A DNA stretch of 64,000 nt from Paracoccus salsus (GCF_021556615.1 NZ_JAKGGD010000005.1:62001-126000); one strand, 5' to 3'. Counted from the first letter of the stretch, positions 1 through 9,057 are shown. Notes: generated from the sequence alone by a model not told the origin. Translations and numbers: made by a program.

Positions 1-619
1 GATGGTCATCGAGACCCCGGGCGGAGTGATCTATGTCGATCCGGTGGGCGGGGCAAAAGCCTATGCCAACCTTCCGGAGCCGGCGCTGATCCTGATCACC
101 CACGAGCATGGCGATCATTTCGATCTGCCCACCCTCGAGGCGTTGCCCTCTGTCCGGCTGATCACCAATCCGGCGGTTCATGACAAGCTGCCCGCCGCGA
201 TGAAAGAGCGCGCCAGCGCGATGGCGAATGGTGACATCTCCGAGGCGATCGGCATCCAGATCGAGGCGATTCCGGCCCATAACACGACCGAGGACCGGAT
301 GCAGTACCACCCGGTCGGACGCGACAACGGCTATGTCCTGAATGTCGGAGGCAAGCGCTTCTACATCGCCGGCGATACCGAGCCGACGCCGGAAATGCGG
401 GCGCTGACCGATATCGACGTCGCCTTCCTGCCGATGAACCTGCCCTACACGATGACCGTCCAGCAGGCGGCCGAGGCCGTCGCGGCCTTTGCGCCCGCCG
501 TGGTGTTCCCCTATCACCACCGCGGAAGCGACATCCAGGAATTCGCGCAGCTGGTGCTTGATGGCGGATCTGGCGCCGAGGTGGTGATCGCCGACTGGTA
601 TCCCGACGACGCGGCCTAG
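1..619 (+). CDS. MBL-fold metal-dependent hydrolase, UlaG-like (5' end probably outside the window)
   Basis: The visible product is 205 residues from an ATG at base 2, but this begins inside a beta-strand typical of the fold (VIETPGGVIYVDP), so the true start probably lies before the window. The zinc signature HEHGDH sits at residues 34-39, followed by a second metal-site strand (YIAGDTEPTPEM, near 125) and a late PYHHRG. The layout matches metallo-beta-lactamase-fold hydrolases related to L-ascorbate-6-phosphate lactonase UlaG. Many of these are housekeeping proteins of unknown substrate, so no pathway is assigned. It runs tail to tail with the pseudouridine synthase, the two stop regions overlapping by about 4 bases. 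Confidence 0.8.
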   Translation, partial: MVIETPGGVIYVDPVGGAKAYANLPEPALILITHEHGDHFDLPTLEALPSVRLITNPAVHDKLPAAMKERASAMANGDISEAIGIQIEAIPAHNTTEDRMQYHPVGRDNGYVLNVGGKRFYIAGDTEPTPEMRALTDIDVAFLPMNLPYTMTVQQAAEAVAAFAPAVVFPYHHRGSDIQEFAQLVLDGGSGAEVVIADWYPDDAA

Positions 620-1263
620 AAGGGCACGGGTGCGTTGTAGCCAAGTTGCACCCCGCTTTCGGGGTGCTTCACGCGCAGGCTTTCGGCGTGCAGCATCAGG
701 CGCGGGTGGTCTGCGGCCCAGCCGGTCGCATAAAGCGGATCTCCAAGGATCGGATGTCCGATCTGCGCCATGTGGACGCGCAACTGGTGGCTGCGGCCGG
801 TCATCGGAAAAAGCCTGACGCGGGTTTCGTCATCCCCGGCGCGCATCACTCGCCAGTCGGTCCGGGCGGGCCGGCCCTGATCGTGATCGACCTTCTGGCG
901 CGGGCGGTTCGGCCAGTCCACGATCAGCGGCAGATCGACGCGGCCGGTCTTCGGCTGCAGCCGTCCGGCAACGCGGGCGACATAGGCCTTCTTGGTCCGC
1001 CGTTCCTCGAACTGCCGCGACAGATGGCGCTGCGCGTGCGGCGTCAGGGCAAAGATCATCACGCCCGAGGTATCCAGATCCAGCCGGTGGACCAGCAGCA
1101 CGGTCGGAAACGCGCCCCGCAGCCTTCCGATCAGGCAGTCGGCCTTGTCGGGACCGCGTCCCGGCACCGACAACAGCCCCGAGGGCTTGTCGACCACAAG
1201 GATTTCGTGGTCGGCATGGATGATCCGTGGCGCATCCGGCGGCGGGGCGTAGACGAAGCTCAT
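616..1263 (-). CDS. RluA-family 23S rRNA/tRNA pseudouridine synthase
   Basis: The product is 215 residues. It carries the RluA-family catalytic motif HRLDLDTSG at residues 59-67, with Asp62 as the expected catalytic aspartate, preceded by the VVDKPSGLLSVPG strand and followed by GRSHQLRVHM and GHPILGDPLY. It should convert uridine to pseudouridine in rRNA or tRNA; the family members differ in target and I cannot tell which site is modified. There is no S4 domain, so it is closer to RluA than RluC/D. The start at 1263 is chosen because it forms an ATGA overlap with the stop of the upstream lysE-type gene, implying translational coupling. Confidence 0.88.
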   Translation of the reverse strand: MSFVYAPPPDAPRIIHADHEILVVDKPSGLLSVPGRGPDKADCLIGRLRGAFPTVLLVHRLDLDTSGVMIFALTPHAQRHLSRQFEERRTKKAYVARVAGRLQPKTGRVDLPLIVDWPNRPRQKVDHDQGRPARTDWRVMRAGDDETRVRLFPMTGRSHQLRVHMAQIGHPILGDPLYATGWAADHPRLMLHAESLRVKHPESGVQLGYNAPVPF

Positions 1264-1886
1264 TTCATGACAAGGCGGATGGCAAGGCCGGCGAACATCA
1301 GCGCGGCGATCTTGTTGACGATGCCCAGATTGCGGCCGATCACATGCCCCGCCAGCCCCCCGACCACACCGTAGCCGACCGTGACCAATGTGCCCGTGAA
1401 CGCGAAGATCAGGCCCAGCCCCAGGATCTGCTGCCAGATCGGTCCCCAGGCCGGGCTGGTGAACTGCGGCAGGAAAGCCAGCAGGAACAGCACCGGTTTG
1501 GGGTTCAGCGCGTTCGACATGAAACCGCGCCGGATGATGTTCCACGGCCGCACGCTGCCACGCGCCGAGGGATCGACCGGCCCTGCCATCCAGCTTTTCC
1601 ATGCAAGCCACAGAAGATAGGCCGCGCCGGCGTATTTGATCGCCCGCAGCGCCTCGGGATGGGCGGCCACGACCGCTCCCAGTCCCACGGTGGCCATCGC
1701 CAGATGCATCAGCACCCCAAGCCCCACGCCGATCCCGGCCAGCACGCCCGCTCGCGGCCCGCCCTGGATGCCGCAGGCGCTTGCGAAGAACACGTCCTGG
1801 CCGGGCGCGAAGTTCAGCACCAGCCCGCCGAGGACAAAGGCCATCAGTTGAGCGGCCGGGATATTGGCCAGCGTGTCCCAGATCAT
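1260..1886 (-). CDS. LysE/RhtB-family amino-acid exporter
   Basis: The product is a 208-residue hydrophobic protein with about six membrane segments. The N-terminal stretch with APGQDVFF matches the G-x-x-x-x-PGP-like signature of the LysE/RhtB exporters, and the central NALNPKPVLFLLAFLPQF is the other family hallmark. It would export an amino acid or derivative across the inner membrane; the substrate is not predictable. The start at 1886 puts a GGGGGAC Shine-Dalgarno-like stretch just upstream. It is coupled to the following pseudouridine synthase by an ATGA overlap. A longer in-frame start up to 2027 exists but adds a non-hydrophobic, unlikely extension. Confidence 0.85.
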   Translation of the reverse strand: MIWDTLANIPAAQLMAFVLGGLVLNFAPGQDVFFASACGIQGGPRAGVLAGIGVGLGVLMHLAMATVGLGAVVAAHPEALRAIKYAGAAYLLWLAWKSWMAGPVDPSARGSVRPWNIIRRGFMSNALNPKPVLFLLAFLPQFTSPAWGPIWQQILGLGLIFAFTGTLVTVGYGVVGGLAGHVIGRNLGIVNKIAALMFAGLAIRLVMK

Positions 1887-1917
1887 CTCGGCCGTCCCCC
1901 GACTCCGTGCGACATGT

Positions 1918-2055
1918 TCATCTCTGATCCCGCCGCGACAGTCCATCGGTGATCCGGCAATAATCGCCCTTGTCGTTGACGACGACATGCCCCGCGAGGC
2001 GCAGTCCGGTCGGATGGCCCACCGCATCCGCAGACGCCGGGCGCAACGAAATCAC
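1918..2055 (-). CDS. Possible small protein (45 aa) upstream of the LysE gene
   Basis: A GTG-initiated frame of 45 codons reads through LAGHVVVNDKGDYCRITDGL near its C-terminus and ends 31 bases before the LysE start, on the same strand. Codon third positions are mostly G or C, as in neighbouring real genes, and the composition is not that of an antisense shadow. No Shine-Dalgarno is obvious and I recognise no family. It could be a small first gene of the LysE-pseudouridine synthase unit, or a gene remnant in the otherwise empty 301-base divergent gap 1887-2187 before the histidine kinase. Confidence 0.3.
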   Translation of the reverse strand: MISLRPASADAVGHPTGLRLAGHVVVNDKGDYCRITDGLSRRDQR

Positions 2056-2187
2056 CCGACAGCCATGACCACCCCGACACGCGCCGATCGTCGGCCGGGC
2101 CGGAATATTCGCGGCAGGCACGGCAGGGCGCGGCGCCATCGCCGCCAGAGATGGACGGCGCACGCGCGATCGGCCAAGCTGCGGCGC

Positions 2188-3513
2188 ATGTTGACCCGGC
2201 TGCCCCTGACCACGCGCATCCTGCTGGTGATCCTGACCGTGCAGGCGCTGCTGTTTGCCGCTCTGGCAGCGGCCAGCATCGACAATCTGCGCCGCGAGAT
2301 CGCCACCGAGACCCGGCTTGCGGCACAGACGGCACGGTCGCTGGTGGTGGCCACGATCGGCACGATGCAGGGTGCCGTTCCCCCGGACCGGCTGCTGTCC
2401 CGGCTGACAGATCAGCTGGTGCCGCCGCGCCACACCCGGATCCTCATACTGGACCCGCGAGACGGCATGGTCCGCGAACCTGCGGTGCCGACCGAATCCC
2501 ATGCCGGGGCTCCGGGCTGGTTCGCCGCACTGGTCACGCCCGAGCCACTGGAAACCCGGCTGCCGGTGGTGCTGGAGGGCCGCCTGAGGGGCTTTGTCTA
2601 CATCGCCAGCGATCCGGCCGCCGAGATCGCCGCCGCGTGGCGCGAAATCCGCACGACCCTGAGCCTGGCCGGGTTGGCCGCGCTGGCCCAATCATTGCTG
2701 ATCCTGATCGCCACCCGCCGGGCGCTGCGGCCGCTGGACATGATCGCGGGGCGGCTGGCCGATCTGACCCGTGGCGACCTGACAACACGTGTCGGCCGGA
2801 TGCATCAGCCAGACCTGGTGCCGCTTGCCGCCGGGGTCGACCGGCTGGCCGGTGCCTTGCAGCAGGCGCAGTTCGACCGCGCGCGTCTGCAACGTCAGGT
2901 CGTCAGCCGGGGCGACGAGGAACGCAAGTCCATCGCCCGCGACCTGCATGACGAAATGGGTCCCTGCCTGTTCGGCCTGCGGGTCGAGGCCGATGCGCTG
3001 CGTGCTGCCGCAGCCGGGCCAGACATCGCCGCCCAGGCCGAGGCCATCGCGGCCATCGCCGAAGAGATCGCGCGCGTGAACCGCGCCCTTCTTGACGATC
3101 TGCGCCCCGCCGCGGTCGGGCAACTGCCGCTGGTAACGGTGCTGTCGGACTATACAGCCGACCTCGCGCGCCGCTTTCCCGCCATCACACTGGATCTGGA
3201 CATTGCCTCGGGCCTTCCCGAACCGGACGAGGCCACCGCCCTGACGCTGTTCCGCATCGTTCAGGAGGGCACCACGAACGCGCTGCGCCATTCGGGCGCA
3301 GGTCGGGTGCGAATCCGGCTCTGGACCGATCCGGCGCATTGGCGCATGATCCTGTCCGATGACGGGAAGGGCTTCGCCGAAGGCCACCGCGAAGGCACCG
3401 GGCTGACCGGCATGCGCGAGCGGATCACCCTGCTTGGCGGCAGTCTGCATCTGTCATCGGATGAGAGCGGAACCACCATCGAGGCAAGCCTGCCACGCAC
3501 GCAGGGCGGATGA
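2188..3513 (+). CDS. NarL-type sensor histidine kinase
   Basis: The product is a 441-residue membrane kinase. TM1 is about residues 9-29 and TM2 about 155-176, enclosing a periplasmic sensor of roughly 125 residues; a HAMP region (RRALRPLDMIAGRLADLTRGDL) follows. The HisKA_3 box has the phospho-accepting His254 in ARDLHDEMGP. The ATPase domain shows the N-box with Asn364, a G1 box DDGKGF at 391-396 and GTGLTGMRER at 403-412. It should phosphorylate the LuxR-type regulator encoded 9 bases downstream. The signal is unknown; in Paracoccus, kinases of this build control C1 metabolism (FlhS), but identity is not established here. Upstream in-frame ATGs lack hydrophobic or kinase features. Confidence 0.87.
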   Translation: MLTRLPLTTRILLVILTVQALLFAALAAASIDNLRREIATETRLAAQTARSLVVATIGTMQGAVPPDRLLSRLTDQLVPPRHTRILILDPRDGMVREPAVPTESHAGAPGWFAALVTPEPLETRLPVVLEGRLRGFVYIASDPAAEIAAAWREIRTTLSLAGLAALAQSLLILIATRRALRPLDMIAGRLADLTRGDLTTRVGRMHQPDLVPLAAGVDRLAGALQQAQFDRARLQRQVVSRGDEERKSIARDLHDEMGPCLFGLRVEADALRAAAAGPDIAAQAEAIAAIAEEIARVNRALLDDLRPAAVGQLPLVTVLSDYTADLARRFPAITLDLDIASGLPEPDEATALTLFRIVQEGTTNALRHSGAGRVRIRLWTDPAHWRMILSDDGKGFAEGHREGTGLTGMRERITLLGGSLHLSSDESGTTIEASLPRTQGG

Positions 3514-3522
3514 GGCAAACGG

Positions 3523-4146
3523 ATGAAAGCTGCGCTGGTCATCGACGACCACCCCATCACCCATCTGGGCGCCAGTCGCCTGCTGCGGGATCTGGGCTAT
3601 GACCCGATCGCCCAGGCGATGTCAGGCGAGGAGGCCCTGGCACAGCTCGGGGACGGCCAGAAGCCTTCGCTGATCGTGCTGGATATCAGCCTGCCCGGCG
3701 CGGGTGGGCTGGATCTGGTCGCACCGCTGCAGCACGCCGCGCCCGAAGCGCGGATCCTGGTCTTCTCGATGAATGACCAGACGGGCTTTGCGGCCCGTGC
3801 CCTGCAGGCCGGAGCCCACGGCTTTCTGTCGAAGAACGCCCCGCCAGCCGATTTCCGCGAGGCGGTCAGGACGCTGGAGGCGGGCGAGTTCTACCTGTCG
3901 GCCCGGCAGGCGGTCGCGCTTGCGACCATGCGCGCGGGCGCAAGCGCCGACCCGCTTGCCGCGCTGTCCGAGCGTGAGACGCAGGTCCTTGGTCTGATCG
4001 GTCGCGGGTTCAGCCTGCAAGCAATCGCGGACGAGTTGGGCGTCAGCTACAAGACGGCCGCCAATACCTCGTCGGCGCTGAAGAAGAAGCTGGGGGTGGA
4101 CGGGATCAACGGTCTGATGAAATTCGCGCTGGAGAGCGGGGTCTGA
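3523..4146 (+). CDS. LuxR/NarL-family response regulator
   Basis: The product is 207 residues. The receiver domain has the acidic pair Asp8-Asp9 and the phospho-acceptor Asp54 (VLDISLPG), with the conserved Lys in FLSKNAP near 104. A LuxR-type helix-turn-helix follows (LSERETQVLGLIGRGFSLQAIADELGVS, about residues 148-175). It is the cognate partner of the kinase just upstream. The stop overlaps the next start, so the downstream DUF2478 gene is in the same unit. Target genes cannot be read from the window. Confidence 0.88.
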   Translation: MKAALVIDDHPITHLGASRLLRDLGYDPIAQAMSGEEALAQLGDGQKPSLIVLDISLPGAGGLDLVAPLQHAAPEARILVFSMNDQTGFAARALQAGAHGFLSKNAPPADFREAVRTLEAGEFYLSARQAVALATMRAGASADPLAALSERETQVLGLIGRGFSLQAIADELGVSYKTAANTSSALKKKLGVDGINGLMKFALESGV

Positions 4147-4658
4147 TGCTGGGCTGGTTCGCGCTCGCCGAGAACGCCGCCCCAGGGGCGGCAGACCGGA
4201 TGCTGGAAAGTCTGGCGGCGGATCTTGTCGGGACCGGTCTGCGCCTCGCCGGCGCGGTTCAGCGCAACTCGGTTCCCGGGCCGGACAGCGCCTGCGACAT
4301 GGATGTGGTCGTGATCGGCGAGGAAGATCGGCCGATCCGTATCTCGCAGTCGCTGGGGCGCGGCTCGACAGGCTGCCGCCTGGACGCCGGGGCGCTGGAA
4401 ACGGCCGCGGCGCGGGTCGGCCTCCGGCTGGAGGGCGCGGAGTTGCTGATTCTGCCGAAATTTGGCCGACAAGAGGCAATCGGACGCGGATTTCACGCGG
4501 TGATCGCGCAGGCGGTGGCAGGCGGGCTGCCGGTCCTGATGCATGTTCCTGCCGAACAACGCACCGAATTTTCCGGGTTTTGCGGTGGCATGGGCCAGCA
4601 GATCCGCCCCGAAGCCATGCGGGAATGGTGTCTGGCGCAGACAGCAGGGATGTCGTGA
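4146..4658 (+). CDS. DUF2478 family protein
   Basis: The product is 170 residues and matches the DUF2478 pattern: an N-terminal LGWFALAE strand, a central CDMDVVVIGEEDRPIRISQSLG with a conserved Cys-Asp-Met-Asp, GCRLDAGALE, and a C-terminal GAELLILPKFGRQEAIGRGF. The family has a nucleotide-binding-like fold and is often found near molybdenum transport or molybdoenzyme genes; its activity is not known. It begins at the last base of the response-regulator stop region and is itself overlapped by the TusA gene (GTGA), so the four genes from the kinase to TusA look like one transcription unit. Confidence 0.75.
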   Translation: MLGWFALAENAAPGAADRMLESLAADLVGTGLRLAGAVQRNSVPGPDSACDMDVVVIGEEDRPIRISQSLGRGSTGCRLDAGALETAAARVGLRLEGAELLILPKFGRQEAIGRGFHAVIAQAVAGGLPVLMHVPAEQRTEFSGFCGGMGQQIRPEAMREWCLAQTAGMS

Positions 4659-4921
4659 CCCAGCCGACCACCATCGATGCCCGCGGCCTTCTGTGTCCGT
4701 TACCGGTCCTGCGCCTGCGCAAGGCCTTGCAGGCCGCGGCTCCGGGGTCGCGGCTGACGCTGGTCGCCACCGATCCGATGGCCGCGGTCGATGTGCCGCA
4801 TTTCTGCAGCCAGGCAGGCCATGCCATCATAGGCACGCGCGCGCTTGGCGACGGCGCGCAGGAATTCACCGTCGAGCGGGGGCCTTCCGCCCCCTTTGCC
4901 GCGAGCGGCCTCACCTCATAG
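4655..4921 (+). CDS. TusA-family sulfurtransferase / SirA-like protein
   Basis: The product is 88 residues with the family signature around Cys14 (ARGLLCPLPVLRLRKAL, a CPxP motif). TusA-type proteins carry persulfide sulfur on this cysteine for tRNA thiolation, molybdenum cofactor synthesis or sulfur oxidation. The start is read as GTG at 4655, which overlaps the preceding stop as GTGA; a longer ATG start at 4580 would be buried in the upstream gene. Co-transcription with a DUF2478 gene is in keeping with a molybdoenzyme link, but that is inference. Confidence 0.8.
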   Translation: MTQPTTIDARGLLCPLPVLRLRKALQAAAPGSRLTLVATDPMAAVDVPHFCSQAGHAIIGTRALGDGAQEFTVERGPSAPFAASGLTS

Positions 4922-4939
4922 GATATCCGAGTACCGCAG

Positions 4940-5920
4940 ATGAAATTGACATTCCCCTTTTCGCGAAAGCGATTCTCGGAACTCAGCGAGCAGGAGATTC
5001 TGGCGCTGGCAATCTCGTCCGAGGAAGACGACGCCCGGATCTACCGCAACTGGGCCGAATACCTGCGCGCGGATTATGCTGCCACGGCGGCCGTCTTCGA
5101 CGGCATGGCGGCAGAGGAAGACGGGCATCGGCGGCGCCTGCTTGACGGCTATCGGGCACGGTTCGGCGAAACGGTCCCGGTGGTCCGGCGCGAGCATGTG
5201 GCGGGCTATTACACCCGTCGCCCAGCCTGGATGATGCAGAACCTGTCGCTGGACACGATCCGGGACGAAGCCAGGGTGATGGAACGCGATGCCGCAGAGT
5301 TCTATGCCCGCGCCGCGCAGGCCAGCAGCGATGCATCGACCCGGAAGCTGCTGGGCGACCTCGCCGCGGCCGAGCGCGGTCACGAAGAGCGGGCGACCGA
5401 ACTGGCGGACGCGCACCTGACGGCCGAGGCCCGTGAAGATGAAGAGGCCGTGGCCCATCGCGAGTTCGTGCTGACCTGGGTCCAGCCGGGGCTGGCGGGG
5501 CTGATGGATGGCAGCGTCTCGACACTGGCGCCCATTTTCGCCACTGCCTTCGCGACCCAGGATACCGGCACGACCTTCCTGGTCGGGCTGGCGGCAAGCC
5601 TGGGGGCGGGGATCAGCATGGGCTTTACCGAGGCGGCGTCGGATGACGGCGTGGTCTCGGGGCGCGGATCTCCGATCAAGCGCGGAATCGCGTCGGGGGT
5701 GATGACGGCGATTGGCGGGCTGGGGCACGCCCTGCCCTATCTGATCCCGCATTTCTGGACCGCGACGATCATCGCCTGCATCGTCGTCTTCGTCGAATTG
5801 TGGGTGATCGCCTGGATCCAGAACCGCTGGATGCAGACACCCTTCTGGCGCGCGGCCTTGCAAGTCGTGGTGGGCGGTGGTCTGGTGTTCGCGACCGGGG
5901 TGCTGATCGGTTCCGGCTGA
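4940..5920 (+). CDS. mbfA: MbfA-like membrane-bound ferritin / iron exporter
   Basis: The product is 326 residues with two parts. Residues 1-170 form a ferritin/rubrerythrin-like four-helix domain with Glu-rich metal ligands (SSEEDDARIY, AAEEDGHRRRL, VMERDAAEFY, AERGHEER). The remainder is a VIT1-like membrane domain with a cytosolic-facing LMDGSVSTLAP motif and several transmembrane helices. This architecture is that of MbfA, an iron exporter studied in Bradyrhizobium and Agrobacterium, where it protects against iron and peroxide stress and is repressed by Irr. I see no clear Irr box in the 18 bases between tusA and this start, so regulation may come from further upstream or differ. Confidence 0.85.
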   Translation: MKLTFPFSRKRFSELSEQEILALAISSEEDDARIYRNWAEYLRADYAATAAVFDGMAAEEDGHRRRLLDGYRARFGETVPVVRREHVAGYYTRRPAWMMQNLSLDTIRDEARVMERDAAEFYARAAQASSDASTRKLLGDLAAAERGHEERATELADAHLTAEAREDEEAVAHREFVLTWVQPGLAGLMDGSVSTLAPIFATAFATQDTGTTFLVGLAASLGAGISMGFTEAASDDGVVSGRGSPIKRGIASGVMTAIGGLGHALPYLIPHFWTATIIACIVVFVELWVIAWIQNRWMQTPFWRAALQVVVGGGLVFATGVLIGSG

Positions 5921-5939
5921 ACCCGCGAAGGGACGCTTC

Positions 5940-6044
5940 ATGAATGACCGGCCCTCGGCCCCTTCTGACCGCGCCCGGACCTTCGCAGCCTTGCGCGGGC
6001 GGCTGCAAGGCAGACTCCCGCCCGAGCCGATGTCCAACCTCTGA
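5940..6044 (+). CDS. Possible 34-residue protein between mbfA and the AEC transporter
   Basis: An ATG with a well-placed Shine-Dalgarno (GAAGGGA, 6-7 bases upstream) opens a 34-codon frame whose TGA overlaps the ATG of the next gene (TGATG). The peptide is Arg- and Pro-rich with an amphipathic stretch (TFAALRGRLQGRL). The start signal and the one-base overlap argue for a translated leader or small protein; alternatively it only serves to couple translation into the transporter. No family is recognised. Confidence 0.4.
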   Translation: MNDRPSAPSDRARTFAALRGRLQGRLPPEPMSNL

Positions 6045-6970
6045 TGCTGGACGTGTTTCTGAAGACCTTGCCGTTTTTCGGGCTGATCGGCCTCGGCTGG
6101 CTGGCCGCGCGCACACGGTTCTTTCCCGAAGAGGGCGCGGTCTGGCTGACCAGGTTTGTGTTCTACTTTGCGCTGTCTGCGATGCTGTTCCGCTTTGCCG
6201 CAGGGCTGGATCTGGGCGCACTGTTCGACGCGCGCTTCGTGCTGGCCTATCTTGCCGGCTCCAGCCTGGTCTGGCTGATCGGCCTGGTCGGCGGTCTTGC
6301 GCGCGGGCTTGCCGTCCCCGAAGCGGCGATGGAGGCACAGTGCTGCATGATCGGCAACACCGGCTTTCTGGGCGTTCCCATGCTGGTCGTGCTGCTGGGT
6401 GAAGCCGCGGTCGGGCCGGTCCTGATGGTGCTGACCATCGACATGCTGGCATTCTCGACCCTGATCACGCTGATCATCCACGGCTCGCGCAGCGGCGGCC
6501 TGAGGCTGGGCGCCCTGTTGCCGGTGCTTCGCGGCGTTGTCGCGAACCCGATGATCCTGTCGATGCTGGCCGGGCTGACCTGGGCATATTTCGGCTTGCC
6601 GATGCCGGGGCCCATGAACGAGTTCCTGATCCTGCTGGGGGCTGCCGCGACGCCCGGCGCCCTGTTCGCGATCGGCGCGAGCCTCGCGCGGCTGCGGCTT
6701 GGCCGGCTGGCGACCTCGGCCTGGCTCAGCGGGGCCAAGCTGTTCCTGCATCCCGCCTCGGTCGGGCTGGCATCGCTTGCGCTGGGGGTCGAGCCGTTTG
6801 CCGCCGGCGTGATGGTCGCGGCGGCGGCGCTGCCGGTCGCCGGCAACGTCTATATCCTCGCGCAGTATTTCGGTGTCGCCCAGCAAAGGGTTTCGGCGGC
6901 GATCCTGATCTCGACCGTCGCCAGCATCGTGACCCTGCCGGTGGTGATCCTGCTGATCGGCCAGGGCTGA
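6044..6970 (+). CDS. AEC-family (auxin efflux carrier-like) transporter
   Basis: The product is 308 residues with about ten membrane segments. The N-terminal block ([22 protein letters not shown]), the [15 protein letters not shown] motif near the middle and a repeat of the fold in the C-terminal half are typical of AEC carriers. Bacterial relatives move malate, malonate or other organic anions; the substrate here is unknown. Translation may be coupled to the small frame directly upstream. Confidence 0.83.
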   Translation: MLDVFLKTLPFFGLIGLGWLAARTRFFPEEGAVWLTRFVFYFALSAMLFRFAAGLDLGALFDARFVLAYLAGSSLVWLIGLVGGLARGLAVPEAAMEAQCCMIGNTGFLGVPMLVVLLGEAAVGPVLMVLTIDMLAFSTLITLIIHGSRSGGLRLGALLPVLRGVVANPMILSMLAGLTWAYFGLPMPGPMNEFLILLGAAATPGALFAIGASLARLRLGRLATSAWLSGAKLFLHPASVGLASLALGVEPFAAGVMVAAAALPVAGNVYILAQYFGVAQQRVSAAILISTVASIVTLPVVILLIGQG

Positions 6971-7037
6971 TGCGCGATGCCGCTCGACCCGGGCGCCGCT
7001 GCGCGCTAACCGTTTCGCCGCAAAGACGGAGGACATC

Positions 7038-7838
7038 ATGCGCAATATTGCGGATCTGAAGCTGGCCAATATCCTGCTGGAGGTGACGGATGACGGAATC
7101 GCCACCGTCACGCTCAATCGTCCCGACAAGCGGAATGCGCTGGATCTTGCGACAATCGACGAGCTGGTCGACATCTTCACGACGCTTCCGCGTGCCGGGG
7201 TGAAGGCGGCGATCCTTCAGGCGAAGGGCGATCATTTCAGCGCCGGCCTTGATCTGGTCGAACATCACCGCGAGAACCGCTCTGCCGGCGATTTCATGCA
7301 TGTCTGCCTGCGCTGGCACGAGGCGTTCAACAAGATGGAATATGGCGGAGTCCCGGTGATCGCGGTGCTCAAGGGCGCGGTGGTCGGCGGCGGACTGGAA
7401 CTGGCCTCGGCCGCCCATATCCGGGTCGCCGGACCGGGCACGTATTTCGGCCTGCCCGAGGGTCAGCGCGGCCTGTTCACGGGTGGCGGCGCGACGATCC
7501 GCGTCGCGGACCTGATCGGCAAGGCACGGATGATCGACATGATGCTGTCGGGCCGACTGTATCGCGGGCAAGAGGCTGTGGATGTCGGCCTGTGCCAGTA
7601 TCTTGTCGAGGATGCCGAGGCAACGGCATGGGACATTGCACGGAACGCCGCGCGGAACCCGCCGCTGTCCAATTTCGCGATCTGCTCGGCAATCAGCCAC
7701 ATGCAGAACATGAGCGGTCTGGATGCCGCCTATGCCGAGGCCGTCGTGGCGGGCGTGGTGAACACCCAGGAGGCCGCAAAGGCCAGGCTCGAGGCTTTCA
7801 CGACGGGCAAGGCCGACAAGATCAAGCCGCAGGGCTGA
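7038..7838 (+). CDS. Enoyl-CoA hydratase/isomerase (crotonase) family protein
   Basis: The product is 266 residues. Crotonase-fold hallmarks are [11 protein letters not shown], the oxyanion-hole strand DHFSAGLDL and the second oxyanion segment [12 protein letters not shown], followed by [14 protein letters not shown]. The start follows a strong GGAGG. It should act on a CoA thioester; members hydrate, isomerise or hydrolyse such substrates and the exact reaction is not predictable. No other fatty-acid or aromatic-degradation gene is adjacent, so it stands alone between the AEC transporter and the convergent exoD-like gene. Confidence 0.8.
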   Translation: MRNIADLKLANILLEVTDDGIATVTLNRPDKRNALDLATIDELVDIFTTLPRAGVKAAILQAKGDHFSAGLDLVEHHRENRSAGDFMHVCLRWHEAFNKMEYGGVPVIAVLKGAVVGGGLELASAAHIRVAGPGTYFGLPEGQRGLFTGGGATIRVADLIGKARMIDMMLSGRLYRGQEAVDVGLCQYLVEDAEATAWDIARNAARNPPLSNFAICSAISHMQNMSGLDAAYAEAVVAGVVNTQEAAKARLEAFTTGKADKIKPQG

Positions 7839-7945
7839 GCGCGGGACCAGGGCGCGTCCCGTCGCCGGCGATCGCGGCCGCGACCGGGGGGCGCGCGGCC
7901 CGGTCCCGGGCGTGGCCGCCAAGGCCGAGGAAGCATCCGGCGGAT

Positions 7946-8524
7946 TCAGGCAAGCAGGCCCGCGATCGCCGCAAAAAGGCCTGGCAGCACCAGGAACCCC
8001 AGCAACGTGAAGACGCCGTCGCGCGCCAGCATGCCAAAGGCGAACAGCGCCACGATGCCTCCCGCGATCGAGGACGTGAACGGCACCAGTTCCATGAACG
8101 GCATCAGCAATCCGCAGATCATGCAGATCAGCAGCGACAGCAGGTGAAAAGGGAACCTGAACATGAAGGTCAGCCGCTGTCGCGTCATCCGGTCCAGCAG
8201 GCGCGCAGGTCGCTTCAGCATCTCTGCCACCTGGACCAGCCGGGCGGTGCGGACCCGCCTTGCCTTCACCGCTTCCGGAAGCCAGATATGGTCCCGACCC
8301 GACAGCATCTGAAGCGAAACCAGCGCGATGATGATGCCGCAGAAACTTGAGAACAGCGGCACGCCCGACAGCGGCGACGCGACTCCAAGCGCCGGGATCA
8401 GCAGGTTGGGCGAGAACGAGCCCTGTCCCAGTACCGCAAGGATCTGCCCGACGCTGGTGCTTCCCTCGTCCGAGGCGGTCTCGACCCGTTCGATCAGGTC
8501 CACGATGCTCACATGTTCCTGCAC
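7946..8524 (-). CDS. ExoD-family exopolysaccharide synthesis protein
   Basis: The product is 192 residues and begins with GTG about 4 bases after a GGAGGG. It contains the ExoD family pattern: a short cytosolic N-terminus (LIERVETASDEGSTSVGQILAVLGQGSF), hydrophobic helices at about 40-75, a central charged linker, and two or three C-terminal helices (LVPFTSSIAGGIVALFAFGMLARDG). In Sinorhizobium meliloti exoD mutants have altered exopolysaccharide and alkali sensitivity; the biochemical role is not known. There are no other polysaccharide genes beside it. Confidence 0.8.
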   Translation of the reverse strand: MQEHVSIVDLIERVETASDEGSTSVGQILAVLGQGSFSPNLLIPALGVASPLSGVPLFSSFCGIIIALVSLQMLSGRDHIWLPEAVKARRVRTARLVQVAEMLKRPARLLDRMTRQRLTFMFRFPFHLLSLLICMICGLLMPFMELVPFTSSIAGGIVALFAFGMLARDGVFTLLGFLVLPGLFAAIAGLLA

Positions 8525-8604
8525 ATCCCTCCTCCGGCGCCCGCCTGTTGCTCATGACAGGGTATAACGCCCATACCGCCGCGAATGTTCGCCCGATGCC
8601 GCGT

Positions 8605-9057
8605 TCAGCCGCGCAGCGCGGCCGCCAGGACGCGATCCAGCGATTGCAGGAAGCGCGACCGGTTCGCCTTCGAGAACGCTGCGCCGCCGCCCTGATGGAA
8701 CGGATTGGCAGCCCGGATATCGGACATCAGATCGCGCGTCGCCAGCCGAGGCCCGATATTGGCCATGCTCAGCACCTCGCCGTCATGCTGGACCACCTGC
8801 GCGCCCGACTTCAGGCAGCGGTCCGCCAGCGGCAGGTCGGAGGTGACCACGACGTCTCCCCTGCCGCAGCGATCGGCGATCCACTGATCGGCGACATCCG
8901 GCCCCTCGGGCACGATGACCAGCGACACCAGCGGGTTGGCGGACGGTCGCAGTCCGCCATTGCAGACCAGAACCATCGGCACACGCAACCGCGTCGCCAC
9001 CCGCTCGGCCTCGGCCTTGACCGGGCAGGCGTCGGCGTCGATATACAAGGTGCTCAC
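8605..9057 (-). CDS. YaiI/YqxD (DUF188) family protein
   Basis: The product is 150 residues starting at GTG 9057. It has the family N-terminus IDADACPVK, a PIN-like [13 protein letters not shown] and the C-terminal FHQGGGAAF block. Members have a predicted PIN-like nuclease fold with unproven activity. It lies 55 bases downstream of dapD on the same strand and may be co-transcribed with it. Confidence 0.85.
   Translation of the reverse strand: MSTLYIDADACPVKAEAERVATRLRVPMVLVCNGGLRPSANPLVSLVIVPEGPDVADQWIADRCGRGDVVVTSDLPLADRCLKSGAQVVQHDGEVLSMANIGPRLATRDLMSDIRAANPFHQGGGAAFSKANRSRFLQSLDRVLAAALRG

Noticed and set aside
4916..4945. Irr-type iron control element before mbfA
   Set aside because: No TTTAGAA-like palindrome is visible in the short gap.
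4916..7180. A 750-codon frame on the minus strand opposite mbfA and the AEC transporter
   Set aside because: Composition is Arg/Gln/His-rich as expected of an antisense shadow, and both plus-strand genes are clear families.
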